A stretch of DNA of 64,000 nucleotides from JAFEDN01 sp963712715 (GTDB lineage: Bacteria > Pseudomonadota > Gammaproteobacteria > Coxiellales > Coxiellaceae). The position numbers and the translations under genes were made by a program. The first letter of the stretch is position 1. The number at the start of each line of letters is the position of its first letter. Shown here piece after piece: positions 1 through 9,140 of the stretch. The stretch spans positions 30,221 to 94,220 of the forward strand of contig CAVQJI010000035.1 in the NCBI GenBank assembly GCA_963712715.1, read 5' to 3'. A model generated the notes under the pieces. That model worked only from the letters and a program-made list of their open reading frames with translations. It did no database searches and was not told the origin of the DNA.

Positions 1-2
1 TG

Positions 3-695
3 GCGATTATGGGCCCCAGTGGCACAGGGAAAACAACGCTTCTGAACCTTATCGGCGGCCGGCTGAAACCGGATTCGGGAAATATCCTGGTCCATAATCA
101 GGACGTGTCAAAGTTATCTCGAAAAAGCTTGTATAAACTGCGGCGAGGGATTGGTGTATTGTTTCAGGAAGGAGCATTGTTCACTGACCTGAATGTGTTT
201 GAAAATGTCGCTTTCCCATTGCGGGAGCATACCCACTTACCCGAAGACATGATTCAGAATTTAGTGCGCATGCAATTAAACGGGGTTGGTCTTCGTGGGG
301 CGCTGAACTTAAAAATTGAAGAATTGTCAGGAGGAATGGCGCGCCGCGTCGCTTTGGCCCGCGCGACGGTACTGGGTCCGGAGCTGATGTTATACGACGA
401 ACCTTTTACCGGTCAGGACCCTATTTCGAGAGGCGTCCTCGTCCAGCTAATCCGGGAATTGAATGATGCGCTGGGTTTAACTTCAGTGTTGGTCTCGCAT
501 GATGTACCGGAAACCGCAAAGATTGCTGATTATATCTATATTCTGGCCGGCGGGCGCATTATTGGAGAGGGGCCGCCCGGAGAACTCTTAAATTCCGGAA
601 TCCCCCAGGTTAAGCAATTTACGCACGGCCTGCCGGATGGTCCCGTGGCTTTCCATTATCCGGCAAAAAATTATCGGGAGGATTTAGGGTTGTGA
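3..695 (+). CDS. mlaF: MlaF, ABC transporter ATPase of the Mla lipid system (5' truncated)
   Basis: ATPase subunit of the MlaFEDB inner-membrane complex, which moves phospholipids between the inner membrane and the periplasm to keep the outer membrane asymmetric. The reading frame is open to the window edge, so the true start lies upstream. Visible motifs are Walker A (GPSGTGKTT), the ABC signature LSGGMARRVALARA, Walker B (LMLYDEPF) and an H-loop (LVSHD). The gene order that follows (permease, MCE protein, periplasmic carrier, STAS protein) is the standard mla operon and makes the call firm. The stop overlaps the GTG start of the permease gene. Confidence 0.95.
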   Translation, partial: AIMGPSGTGKTTLLNLIGGRLKPDSGNILVHNQDVSKLSRKSLYKLRRGIGVLFQEGALFTDLNVFENVAFPLREHTHLPEDMIQNLVRMQLNGVGLRGALNLKIEELSGGMARRVALARATVLGPELMLYDEPFTGQDPISRGVLVQLIRELNDALGLTSVLVSHDVPETAKIADYIYILAGGRIIGEGPPGELLNSGIPQVKQFTHGLPDGPVAFHYPAKNYREDLGL

Positions 696-1471
696 ATCAA
701 CTACAGCAGTTTGGCCGCAAAGGCGTTGATTTTTGCGGACACCTGGGACTGGCGGGAATTTTTTTATTCCGGTCAGTTTTTTGCCGGCCTAAGTGGCGGC
801 AGGCATGGCCATTATTCGCGACACAACTGTATAAAATCGGGGTTCTTTCTCTGGTGATCATTTTATTATCAGCATTATTCATCGGTATGGTGGTGGCGTT
901 GCAGGGCTATAATACGCTGCGAAAATTTGGCGCAGAGCAGGAATTGGGACAGTTGGTCGCGTTAAGCGTGGTGAGAGAACTGGGTCCTGTGGTTGCGGCC
1001 TTGTTATTTGCCGGACGCGCAGGTTCAGCGCTGACGGCGGAATTAGGTTTGATGCGCGCCACTCAACAGATTGGCGGCATGGAAATGATGGCGGTCGATC
1101 CCATGTGGCGGATAGTAGCGCCGAGATTATGGGCCGGGCTGCTCGCCATGCCGATACTGGCGATTCTGTTTAACGTGGTCGCGATAATGGGTGGGCATTT
1201 CGTCGGTGTTGACTGGCTGGGTGTGGATGACGGCGCATTCTGGTCTAACATGCAGTCCGCGGTGGGTTTTCGCGAAGATATTTTGAATGGCGTCATCAAG
1301 AGCCTGGTATTTGGTTTTGTCGTGACCTGGGTTTCTGTTTATCAAGGGTTTTATTCAGAGCCCAATGCCGCGGGCATTAGCAAGGCGACGACCCGGACAG
1401 TCGTATTTTCGTCGCTATTGGTGTTAGCGTTAGACTTTGTATTAACGTCTTTAATGATGGGGGGTTGGTAG
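692..1471 (+). CDS. mlaE: MlaE, permease of the Mla lipid system
   Basis: Integral membrane permease (MlaE/YrbE family, 259 aa, normal length) that forms the core of the MlaFEDB complex. Several hydrophobic segments are visible, together with the conserved family region RELGPVVAALLFAGRAGSAL and the following EL-MRATQQI stretch. It starts with GTG overlapping the mlaF stop by four bases, so translation is probably coupled. Confidence 0.95.
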   Translation: MNQLQQFGRKGVDFCGHLGLAGIFLFRSVFCRPKWRQAWPLFATQLYKIGVLSLVIILLSALFIGMVVALQGYNTLRKFGAEQELGQLVALSVVRELGPVVAALLFAGRAGSALTAELGLMRATQQIGGMEMMAVDPMWRIVAPRLWAGLLAMPILAILFNVVAIMGGHFVGVDWLGVDDGAFWSNMQSAVGFREDILNGVIKSLVFGFVVTWVSVYQGFYSEPNAAGISKATTRTVVFSSLLVLALDFVLTSLMMGGW

Positions 1472-1473
1472 CC

Positions 1474-1992
1474 GTGCGAAATAAAACGCTCGAAGTGATA
1501 GTGGGTTTGTTGATGGTTGTCGGCTTTTTAGGGTTGATTTTCCTGGCTTTCAAAGTGAGTGGATTAAGCTTATCTTCTGAAGGTGAGACTTATGCGGTCA
1601 CCGCGGATTTTGACGATATTGGCAGCCTGAAGGTCCGTGCTCCGGTGCAGGTCTCGGGGGTCAACGTCGGCCGGGTTTCCGATATCAGTTTGGACAAAAA
1701 CAGCTTCCGGGCACGGGTGACATTATCGATTAAAAATCAATACAATGCCCTGCCCATGGATACCAGCGCCAGTATCTATACTCAGGGAATTTTGGGTTCT
1801 AATTATGTGGCCCTGTCACCCGGATTTGAAACGGAGAGTTTACAGCCCGGCGGCCATATAGACACCACCCATTCCGCTTTGATTCTGGAAAATTTGATTG
1901 GGCAATTATTATTTAGCCTGAAATCTGACAAAAACAAGGAGACGCAACCTGCGGCGAATCCTGCGCCGGCGCCAGCGAAACCCGCGCAATAG
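1474..1992 (+). CDS. mlaD: MlaD, MCE-domain substrate-binding protein
   Basis: Inner-membrane-anchored MCE protein that makes the hexameric lipid channel of the Mla complex. One N-terminal membrane segment (about residues 7-27) is followed by an MCE domain (about 36-120: VTADFDDIGSLKVRAPVQVSG, then a GILGSNYVALSPG motif) and an Ala/Pro-rich tail. I prefer GTG at 1474, two bases after the mlaE stop and behind a G-rich ribosome-binding site. An in-frame TTG at 1465 would overlap mlaE and add three residues. Confidence 0.93.
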   Translation: MRNKTLEVIVGLLMVVGFLGLIFLAFKVSGLSLSSEGETYAVTADFDDIGSLKVRAPVQVSGVNVGRVSDISLDKNSFRARVTLSIKNQYNALPMDTSASIYTQGILGSNYVALSPGFETESLQPGGHIDTTHSALILENLIGQLLFSLKSDKNKETQPAANPAPAPAKPAQ

Positions 1993-2010
1993 GTCTATGC
2001 TTATGTCTCA

Positions 2011-2055
2011 CAATGGCGTTAAGTTAAGGGTCCCTCCCTTTTTCAAAGGGGGAGG
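2011..2055. repeat. Intergenic repeat end plus hairpin between mlaD and mlaC
   Basis: Positions 2011-2028 (caatggcgttaagttaag) closely match the outer ends of the nested inverted repeat near 29320-29568, so this may be a remnant of the same repeat family. It is followed at 2032-2055 by a C-rich/G-rich hairpin (CCTCCCTTT against AAAGGGGGAGG). The hairpin could attenuate transcription inside the mla operon; no T-tract follows it. Confidence 0.5.
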
Positions 2056-2112
2056 TTGGAAAACCCGGCTTTAGCAGTGACGTGAATTTTATTATTAGAG
2101 GAGAAGAGAGTT

Positions 2113-2742
2113 ATGAAAAGTTTGATGAAGTTTAGGAACTGGTTTTTTATAGTGTTTGGTTTGAGTATGGTGTTGTCATTAGGATCTGCTCTGGCTGCGC
2201 CTGTCTCTCCGGTGACGGTTTTAAATAACGCTGCTAATCAGATGATAACCAGTCTGGCGCAAAATAAATCCAGGCTTAAGAATGGCGACGGCATCATTTA
2301 CGGCATAGTCAATCGCGTATTATTGCCTTATGTGGATCTGGACAGGATGTCGATGGCTGTAGTCGGCAGACAATACTGGACTTCAGCGACCCCTGCGCAG
2401 AAAAGTGAATTTATCACCCAATTTACCCGGCTGGTGACATCCACTTATGCCGCCGCGCTGGCTTCTTATGATGATGATAAAGTACAGTTTTTCCCCATCC
2501 GTGGCGATTACAGCAACAGCCGTACCCTCACGGTGCGCAGCATGATCATTCGCCGTTCCGGTCAAAAAATTCGCGTCGACTACAACGTGGTGCGTAGCGG
2601 TGATTCCTGGAAAGTTTACGATTTTAGTATTGAAAATATCAGCATGGTGCAAAGCTACCGGTCCCAATTCTCGGATGTGCTGTCCCAACAAGGGATGGCG
2701 GGATTATTGCAGAGACTGAAAACTCATAATAAAAATACATAA
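2113..2742 (+). CDS. mlaC: MlaC, periplasmic phospholipid-binding protein
   Basis: Periplasmic shuttle (MlaC/Ttg2D family, 209 aa) that carries phospholipid between MlaA at the outer membrane and MlaFEDB. The N-terminus is a signal peptide: positive residues, a hydrophobic stretch WFFIVFGLSMVLSL, and a cleavage region around ALAAP. The family pattern follows, including YVDLDRMSMAVVGRQYW and the later QKIRVDYNVV-SGDSWKVYDF region. A strong GAGGAGAAGAGAG ribosome-binding site precedes the ATG. Confidence 0.94.
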   Translation: MKSLMKFRNWFFIVFGLSMVLSLGSALAAPVSPVTVLNNAANQMITSLAQNKSRLKNGDGIIYGIVNRVLLPYVDLDRMSMAVVGRQYWTSATPAQKSEFITQFTRLVTSTYAAALASYDDDKVQFFPIRGDYSNSRTLTVRSMIIRRSGQKIRVDYNVVRSGDSWKVYDFSIENISMVQSYRSQFSDVLSQQGMAGLLQRLKTHNKNT

Positions 2743-2747
2743 AAATC

Positions 2748-3101
2748 ATGACGTTATCAGGAAAAATTCAGCAAATACATCACCACGACCAGACAGTGGC
2801 TGTCAACTTTAGCCGGGACCGGTCGGTGCTGGAAGTGGTGGGTGCGGTGAATTTCAAAAACGTCGTGAAATTGCGTCAACAGGGTAAACACTTATTGGCG
2901 CAGCACCCGCAAGCCGTTGTGCCGATAGATTTACAGGGCATTCAAACCAGCGACAATTCCGGTCTGGTATTACTGGTGGCGTGGGTGGAAGATGCCCGGG
3001 ATATGCAAAAAACGTTGAAGTTCCAACATGTGCCGGATTTTCTTCAACGTATGGCGCAGGTGTTTGGTCTGCAGTCTATCTTATTCGAAAACGAAGCTTA
3101 A
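2748..3101 (+). CDS. mlaB: MlaB, STAS-domain subunit of the Mla system
   Basis: Small cytoplasmic STAS-domain protein (117 aa) that binds and stabilises MlaF in the transporter. The STAS signature region IDLQGIQTSDNSGLVLLVAW is visible around residues 60-80, with the conserved Ser/Gly at the end of the second strand. It starts five bases after mlaC. STAS proteins diverge quickly, so the name rests on both the domain and the operon position. Confidence 0.9.
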   Translation: MTLSGKIQQIHHHDQTVAVNFSRDRSVLEVVGAVNFKNVVKLRQQGKHLLAQHPQAVVPIDLQGIQTSDNSGLVLLVAWVEDARDMQKTLKFQHVPDFLQRMAQVFGLQSILFENEA

Positions 3102-3115
3102 ATTGAGAAGAACGC

Positions 3116-4375
3116 ATGGATAAATTTATTATAAACGGCTGCCGCCAACCCTTGTCGGGAACAGTTAAAATTTCAGGTTCCAAGAACGCGGCCTTGCCGA
3201 TATTGGCCGCTTCGTTACTGTCTGCAAAACCAGTCTCAATTAAGAATGTGCCCTATTTGCGGGATGTGGTGACCATCAACAATTTGTTAAATCGCCTCGG
3301 CGCGAAAGTCAGCATGAATAACGGCCAGGTGGAAATAGACGCCGGAAATATTATCAGCACTCAGGCGCCGTACGAACTGGTGAAAACCATGCGCGCTTCG
3401 ATCGTGGTGTTAGGTCCGTTGCTGGCCCGGTGCGGAAAAGCGGAAGTTTCTCTGCCAGGAGGTTGTGCGATAGGTCCGCGCCCGGTGGATATTCACCTGG
3501 AAGGTATGCGGGCGCTGGGTGCGGAAATCGTCATTAAAAATGGTTTTATTCATGCGCAGGTGAATGGGCGTTTACGCGGGGCGGAATTAACTCTCGAAAA
3601 AATCACAGTCACCGGTACTGAAAATTTATTAATGGCCGCGACTCTTGCGGAAGGCCGGACCATTATTCGTAACGCCGCACGTGAACCTGAAGTCAGTGAT
3701 TTGGCTAATTTTTTAATCACTCTCGGCGCTCACATCGAGGGCGTCGGTACGGACACCCTGGTGATTGAAGGCATGGAAAATTTAGCGGGTGGCAGCTATT
3801 CGGTGATGCCTGACAGGATTGAATCAGGAACCTTCCTGGCGGCTGCGGCCATCACTCGCGGCCAGGTCCGTTTAGAAAACACAGACCCTTCCACATTGAC
3901 GGCGACGTTGGACAAATTACTCGAGGCCGGCGCTGATATCCACTCCGGGGCGGACTGGGTGGAGCTGAATATGCACGGCAAGCGCCCGCGCGCCGTCAAC
4001 ATTAGCACGGCGCATTATCCTGATTTTGCGACGGACATGCAGGCCCAATTCATGGCCCTGGACGCGTTGGCGGAAGGAAATTCGGTAATTGTCGAAAACG
4101 TGTTTGAAAATCGTTTTATGCACGCCAATGAACTCATGCGTATGGGCGCCGATATTCAAATTGACGGCAACCAGGCGTTCTGTAATGGTCACGAATATTT
4201 AACCGGCGCGCCGGTCATGGCGACGGATTTACGTGCCTCCGCCAGTTTAGTACTCGCTGCCTTAATGGCAAAAGGGCAAACAGTGGTTGACCGTATTTAT
4301 CATATCGACCGCGGTTATGAGCGCATTGAAGACAAACTCAGCGCGCTAGGCGCCGATATCCAAAGAGTTAGATGA
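3116..4375 (+). CDS. murA: MurA, UDP-GlcNAc 1-carboxyvinyltransferase
   Basis: Catalyses the first committed step of peptidoglycan synthesis by adding enolpyruvate from PEP to UDP-GlcNAc in the cytoplasm. At 419 aa it has the family length. It begins with the typical IINGCRQPLSGTVKISGSKN and carries the catalytic cysteine in PGGCAIGPRP (about residue 117), the residue fosfomycin alkylates. It is at the end of the mla operon, as in many gammaproteobacteria, and overlaps the next gene by four bases (ATGA). Confidence 0.97.
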   Translation: MDKFIINGCRQPLSGTVKISGSKNAALPILAASLLSAKPVSIKNVPYLRDVVTINNLLNRLGAKVSMNNGQVEIDAGNIISTQAPYELVKTMRASIVVLGPLLARCGKAEVSLPGGCAIGPRPVDIHLEGMRALGAEIVIKNGFIHAQVNGRLRGAELTLEKITVTGTENLLMAATLAEGRTIIRNAAREPEVSDLANFLITLGAHIEGVGTDTLVIEGMENLAGGSYSVMPDRIESGTFLAAAAITRGQVRLENTDPSTLTATLDKLLEAGADIHSGADWVELNMHGKRPRAVNISTAHYPDFATDMQAQFMALDALAEGNSVIVENVFENRFMHANELMRMGADIQIDGNQAFCNGHEYLTGAPVMATDLRASASLVLAALMAKGQTVVDRIYHIDRGYERIEDKLSALGADIQRVR

Positions 4376-5388
4376 TTGTCCTCGGTGTCGAAACGTCCTG
4401 TGATGAAACCGCGGTAGCCATTTATGACAGCGAACGCGGTTTGCGCTCGCATCTAATCCACAGTCAAATTCCATTGCACGCTCAATATGGCGGCGTCGTG
4501 CCGGAGTTGGCGTCGCGCGATCATATCCGTCAAACTTTACCGCTGATTCGTGCAGCGCTGGAAAATGCCGGATTAACCCGAGAAGATATCCACGGTATTG
4601 CTTACACACGCGGTCCTGGTTTAATCGGCGCCCTGTTAGTGGGCGCGACGGTGGCGCGCAGTTTGGGGTGGGCATGGCATATTCCAACCATCGGAGTCCA
4701 TCATCTGGAAGCGCATTTAATGGCGGTGATGCTGGAGGACCCTGCTCCGAAGACGCCGTTTGTGGCGCTGTTAGTCTCTGGCGGGCATACTCAATTAATC
4801 GCGGTTGAAGGAGTAGGAAAGTATCAGTTATTAGGGGAAACGGTGGATGACGCGGTGGGAGAAGCGTTTGACAAAACCGCCAAATTATTAGGATTAGCGT
4901 ATCCCGGTGGACCCGCCTTATCGAAACTTGCCAAAGAAGGCAACCCGGACCGTTTTCATTTCCCACGGCCGATGGTCAGTCACCCGGATTTAAATTTTAG
5001 TTTTAGCGGATTGAAAACTTTTGCCGCGAATTGTTTCCATCAGCATGAGCAGGACCCTCACGTTCGCGCCGATATCGCCAGCGCCTTTCAGCAGGCGGTT
5101 GTCGATACGTTATGGATCAAATGCCGCCGCGCGTTACGGCAAATGCAAAGCAACCGCCTGGTGGTGGTTGGCGGCGTCGGCGCCAACCAGCAATTACGCG
5201 AACGGTTGCGGGTGGAAATGGAGGCGCTGGGTGGAACAGTTTATTATCCGCGCCCCGAATTCTGCACGGACAATGGCGCCATGGTGGCCTACACAGGCTA
5301 TCTTCATCTCAAAGCAGGCTTACGCGATACCCTTGCGATTGAAGTTAAATCCCGCTGTGAGATGATGACGAAGAAGACTCGGCAGTGA
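4372..5388 (+). CDS. tsaD: TsaD, tRNA N6-threonylcarbamoyladenosine transferase
   Basis: Catalytic subunit of the t6A37 tRNA modification complex, which transfers the threonylcarbamoyl group to A37 of ANN-decoding tRNAs. It starts with the ASKHA-fold GVETSCDETAVAIYD, has the metal-binding HHLEAH motif, the SGGHTQL nucleotide loop, and a C-terminal FCTDNGAMVAY region. The length of 338 aa is normal. The 3' end overlaps the convergent phospholipase-D-like gene by 44 bp, and the last few residues are unlikely to be conserved. Confidence 0.96.
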   Translation: MIVLGVETSCDETAVAIYDSERGLRSHLIHSQIPLHAQYGGVVPELASRDHIRQTLPLIRAALENAGLTREDIHGIAYTRGPGLIGALLVGATVARSLGWAWHIPTIGVHHLEAHLMAVMLEDPAPKTPFVALLVSGGHTQLIAVEGVGKYQLLGETVDDAVGEAFDKTAKLLGLAYPGGPALSKLAKEGNPDRFHFPRPMVSHPDLNFSFSGLKTFAANCFHQHEQDPHVRADIASAFQQAVVDTLWIKCRRALRQMQSNRLVVVGGVGANQQLRERLRVEMEALGGTVYYPRPEFCTDNGAMVAYTGYLHLKAGLRDTLAIEVKSRCEMMTKKTRQ

Positions 5389-6394
5389 CATAAACATAAT
5401 CTTCTTCCGCATCAGTATTGGCCGCTAAAGTGTCACCTGAATTGCTGGTAACTGTTTGAGGAGGAGGCGCCTGGCGCCATAATGTCAGCGGATACGCGCC
5501 TTCGCTATGTCTATAAGTATCCATTTCTACATTGACCGCAGGGACTTTGCGGATGGCATATTCTTCATTTATTGTCCTTATAAATTCCTCAACCTGAATG
5601 CCAGACTGTTTTATCCGGGGAAGCATGTTCACTAATAATCGCCGAGCTTTATTAAATTCTCGACTGTCTGAAGTCTCAATTTGACGAACACAATCCTGCA
5701 AAGAATCCTGTAAAGTTGTGTTGGACACTACTAATTGTTTGAGTCTATTCACCACTTCTTCGTAAACGTCGGTATGGTAATCTTTCCCGGATTCGAATTT
5801 ATAATTAAATAATACTTTATTAAATTCTTCCGCCTTATCTTTACTTTCAAAAATGAGATCGGCTTCTTTGGAATGATAAGTGCCTTGCATATCTAAAGGG
5901 CTGGAACCGGTCAATACCAGTCTGCTATCGATGCAGGCATATTTTCCGTGCACACCATAAGGTTCTTTATGTTTTACAATGGACCCCTCTGGATTCGTTG
6001 CCCATCTAATATTAAGGTAAGAGAGTTTGGAAGGATCAACCTCTTTAACTAATTGGGTCATCCGGGTCATATTTTTTCCTCCGGCTCCCAGTTTGGTTTC
6101 TGTAAAGTCATTGCGGTGTTTTTCCATAACAATATTCACATAAACTCCGCGATTACAGGCTTGAACGAGCGCCTCGATGATATGTGAATCATTTAAGTTG
6201 GCAGTCAGAATGTTGATAGAATGCTGGGCGTACTTAATGGATTCAATCAAAGCAATTTTTAAGGGCCCTCCTTCAGGCATCAGCGCCCGTATACCTGGAC
6301 GTCCGTTAGCCGCTTTTGCGATAAAAATCCCGGATATTTGTGGTTGATCGATTTTTTCTTTTTTAACTTCTTCTTTGATCGATATCCTGCATTT
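5345..6394 (-). pseudogene. Phospholipase-D-like protein, C-terminal part split off by a frameshift
   Basis: An open frame of 349 codons lacking a good start (first ATG at 6280), which continues the protein encoded at 6363-8849 in another reading frame. It aligns with the internal region of that protein: ISGIFIAKAANG parallels TAALFISKKSNG, and both are followed by LIESIKYAQHSINILTANLN-like sequence. It has an HKD half-motif, HGKYACID, with downstream GSSPLD. The C-terminus is acidic then Ser-rich (DAEEDYVYVTAESSSSSS), which resembles the E-block tails of Dot/Icm effectors; that is inference. It may be a fragment from a broken gene, or be produced by frameshifting or re-initiation. Confidence 0.75.
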
Positions 6395-8849
6395 TTAACG
6401 GAAGCTCGCAATTGCGATTCCAGATATTAACAAATTCTTTTCTGACTTCCCGGGCAACGGGGCCATCACTTAATACACCCGTTTCGATACGATGATCTTT
6501 AAAATCGTTATCCGCCGGATCGCCGCCCCTAATGATAACCTGCTGACCGTCGGCGATCACTAATTTCGAATGAAAGGTTCCCAGTGCCTCCGCCTTATGA
6601 CGGACGATGTTGACCTGAAAATATTGGCAATTTAATTTTTGCAGAACTTCTAAACCATCCTCGTCATTTTTTTTATAGAAATGTTCTGCAATTCTACCTC
6701 GAGCGTTTACGAGTATGTTAACGACAACTGGTTTTTGTTCTTTAATCGCTTTGGCTTGCAATTTTTCCAATGCTTTGAAAATAATCTTTCCGCCATCTGA
6801 GTCAATAGAAAATTTATAAAATTGCATGAGAACTTCACTTTCCGCCGATTCAATTAATTGACCTGCGCGAGCATGCATGGCGAGAGTATCCAAAGGTTCC
6901 AATAAAGAGATGTCGTCTATTCTGGCGATATGTGAAAAAAGTGAATTTTGTTTTAGTTGCAATTGATGAAACAAATAGTCCGTATAGCTGGAATCATCTT
7001 CCCGGAGGAATTCCCAGGTTGAAATCTCCTTATCTTCAGAATCATCTGAACTACCGGAGAAACTTCTGGGCTTTGGTTCACTCAGGCGTTGAATTTCCTC
7101 TGGAAGATTGGATAATTCCATTAAATCAACCCCAGAGATCGCGGATGGAGACAGATGCCGCTTTAGCAGGGCATGAAGTTTACCAAATTTAACAGTTTTT
7201 TGCGGTTTGATTTTAAACCCGGATGAGGATTTGCTGTCATCCGCAGGTTTGCTATCCTCCGCAGACAAGCCTTTGGATAGAATGATATTATCTTTCAGAA
7301 TTTTTAATATGGTTTTTTCCAACTCTTCGGGATTAGTGGTTCCTTCGATTTCCTTTATGGCATTAGCCGTTAAGATAAGGCGATCAGATTCAAGATCCGC
7401 ATCTCTTCCCCCCAAATACGGCGTGGTAAATAAAGTCGAAGATTTTAATTTACCTAATTTATGAATCGTCAACCTGCTCAATTCTTCCATGATGAAAGAT
7501 TTATGTTCTATAAAAGTTTTCTCATCAGGTGACTCGAAACTTCCGGAAAGTTTAATGGTGTAAGAAGGGTCTTCCAGCAATTTTATGCCCTTGTTAAACT
7601 GGGGCAGGAATACGGTGTCCATATATAATTTTCTGACCTCGGCGGAATGCATAATCACGTCAGATTCCTTGGAGTGATAAATGGATTGCTTATCACATAC
7701 GGATGAACCCACAAACACCAAATCATCAACGCAGGACACTCTCGCATGGAGCGAATTAACATGCTTGCGCGGTAAAATGGATTTCCCGGAATCATCCGTC
7801 GCCCAGCGTATATCTAAATTGGCAACCGGGTTACTCTTTCTTTTGCCAATGGCATCAAACAATCTCTGTATCCCATTCTGGTTGTTTCCTCCCATATAAT
7901 CTTCTGATCCATCACCAAAGTGTTTACCTATAATGATATTAATTTGAACTCCACGGCCATGTGCATCTGCGAGAGCCTGAATAATAGCTTCCACATTCAG
8001 GTTTGGGGTCATAATACTGATGGCTGTTTGTGCGGATTTAATAGCTGTAATTAACGCTAAAGCGAACGGCGACATATTATCCTGCTTACGAATGTGGCCG
8101 TTAGATTTTTTTGAAATAAATAACGCTGCTGTCTGAAGATGCTTTGTATCCGTCTCAATGGATTTTTCTTTGCTTTCAAATTCAGGTATGTCCTTTTTTG
8201 TTCCCTGAATGGGGTTGCTGTTTTTAGAATAATAGGAATTGATAAATTCCTGTCGCATACTTTTCACTAAACTGGCGCCGTGTAAGAAGGAGCCGCACTC
8301 AACCCATCCTGATTTTCCATTACTATAATTATCCACTTTCATCATGTCGCCACTGGTCAGGATTGCGGTTTCATTATCAACAACGACCATTTTTGAGTGA
8401 AACGATCCGAACGCGTTATGACTGTGTTCAATATATTGAAAATCGAGATGTGGATAAGCGTCGGGTTTGAGCTCTCTAAAGTAGTTTTTTGCCGAAGCTG
8501 CGTTGGGTCTGGCAATGCTGGCTGGACCACCTCTTCGATTAATGAGTAACCGTACTACAATTTTTTCTTTGGATTCCAGGGCTCTTTTTGAAAGTGACGC
8601 TAAAGCCGCTTTAAGATGAGCTTCCCCATCACTTTCGGCGTCTATTTTGTAACTCATGATTAAAACTTCAAATTTAGCTTCTTTAATAATTTCTTCCATG
8701 CGCGGGAAAATCTGTTCTCCTTTTAATCTGGGTACTTCAACGCCTATTGTCCCTTCTTCTACTATTGAAATTAACCGGTTACCTTTTTGTTTGGCTTCTA
8801 ATAAAGTTTTTTTGATTAGCTTTAAATCGGCGCTCACTGTACGCTTCAT
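6363..8849 (-). CDS. Large phospholipase-D-like protein, possible secreted effector
   Basis: An 828-aa protein with three PLD half-domains. HKD motifs are HSKMVVVD (about residue 150), a variant HARVSCVD with Arg for Lys (about 380), and HSKLVIAD (about 765). A low-complexity, charged stretch lies at about 530-640. With the fourth HKD in the adjacent downstream frame, the ancestral protein seems to have had two tandem PLD pairs. No signal peptide is visible, so secretion, if any, would be by a type IV system. A PmrA-like box lies about 61 bp upstream. The frame ends in an A-rich stretch where the downstream frame overlaps by about 30 bp. Confidence 0.8.
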   Translation of the reverse strand: MKRTVSADLKLIKKTLLEAKQKGNRLISIVEEGTIGVEVPRLKGEQIFPRMEEIIKEAKFEVLIMSYKIDAESDGEAHLKAALASLSKRALESKEKIVVRLLINRRGGPASIARPNAASAKNYFRELKPDAYPHLDFQYIEHSHNAFGSFHSKMVVVDNETAILTSGDMMKVDNYSNGKSGWVECGSFLHGASLVKSMRQEFINSYYSKNSNPIQGTKKDIPEFESKEKSIETDTKHLQTAALFISKKSNGHIRKQDNMSPFALALITAIKSAQTAISIMTPNLNVEAIIQALADAHGRGVQINIIIGKHFGDGSEDYMGGNNQNGIQRLFDAIGKRKSNPVANLDIRWATDDSGKSILPRKHVNSLHARVSCVDDLVFVGSSVCDKQSIYHSKESDVIMHSAEVRKLYMDTVFLPQFNKGIKLLEDPSYTIKLSGSFESPDEKTFIEHKSFIMEELSRLTIHKLGKLKSSTLFTTPYLGGRDADLESDRLILTANAIKEIEGTTNPEELEKTILKILKDNIILSKGLSAEDSKPADDSKSSSGFKIKPQKTVKFGKLHALLKRHLSPSAISGVDLMELSNLPEEIQRLSEPKPRSFSGSSDDSEDKEISTWEFLREDDSSYTDYLFHQLQLKQNSLFSHIARIDDISLLEPLDTLAMHARAGQLIESAESEVLMQFYKFSIDSDGGKIIFKALEKLQAKAIKEQKPVVVNILVNARGRIAEHFYKKNDEDGLEVLQKLNCQYFQVNIVRHKAEALGTFHSKLVIADGQQVIIRGGDPADNDFKDHRIETGVLSDGPVAREVRKEFVNIWNRNCELPLKMQDIDQRRS

Positions 8850-8909
8850 ACTTTTCTCTTCTTTTGATTATTATTAAGAATGCATTTTTGATCTGCAATC
8901 TAACAAAGA

Positions 8910-8930
8910 TATATTAAGAAAATATTAAAG
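8910..8930 (-). promoter_or_regulatory. PmrA-like tandem TTAA box ahead of the phospholipase D gene
   Basis: Read on the minus strand, the site contains two half-sites, TTTAATATT and CTTAATATA, separated by TT, so the TTAA cores are 11 bp apart. This is very close to the tandem cTTAATatT-N2-cTTAATatT site known for Legionella PmrA. It lies about 61 bp upstream of the start at 8849, a plausible place for an activator. The match was found by eye; AT-rich background makes chance matches possible. Confidence 0.55.
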
Positions 8931-9016
8931 CGAGTGAATTCCAGCCGCGAATGCTGTACGATCAATTTTAAAACAAAGGCTCAGGTGTCAATTTAAGCGG
9001 CTGGGTGCAGGAGTTT

Positions 9017-9100
9017 GTCATTGCGAGCGCCAGCGAAGCAATCCAGTACGAGCTTTGTGGAAATTCAGTACTGGATTGCTTCGCTGGCGCTCGCAATGAC
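9017..9100. repeat. 84-bp REP-like palindrome, intergenic copy
   Basis: Perfect 33-bp arms (9017-9049 and 9068-9100, beginning GTCATTGCGAGCGCCAGCG) around an 18-bp centre. Near-identical copies lie at 14094-14177 and 29393-29476, and partial copies at 20343-20372 and 34124-34141. The rest of the 8850-9140 intergenic region is AT-rich and holds only the PmrA-like box and a degenerate flank (around 8985-9016) resembling the outer parts of the 29-kb copy. Confidence 0.9.
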
Positions 9101-9140
9101 GGCGTCTATTGAGTCTTCGCTGGAAGTGACAAGCTCAAAG

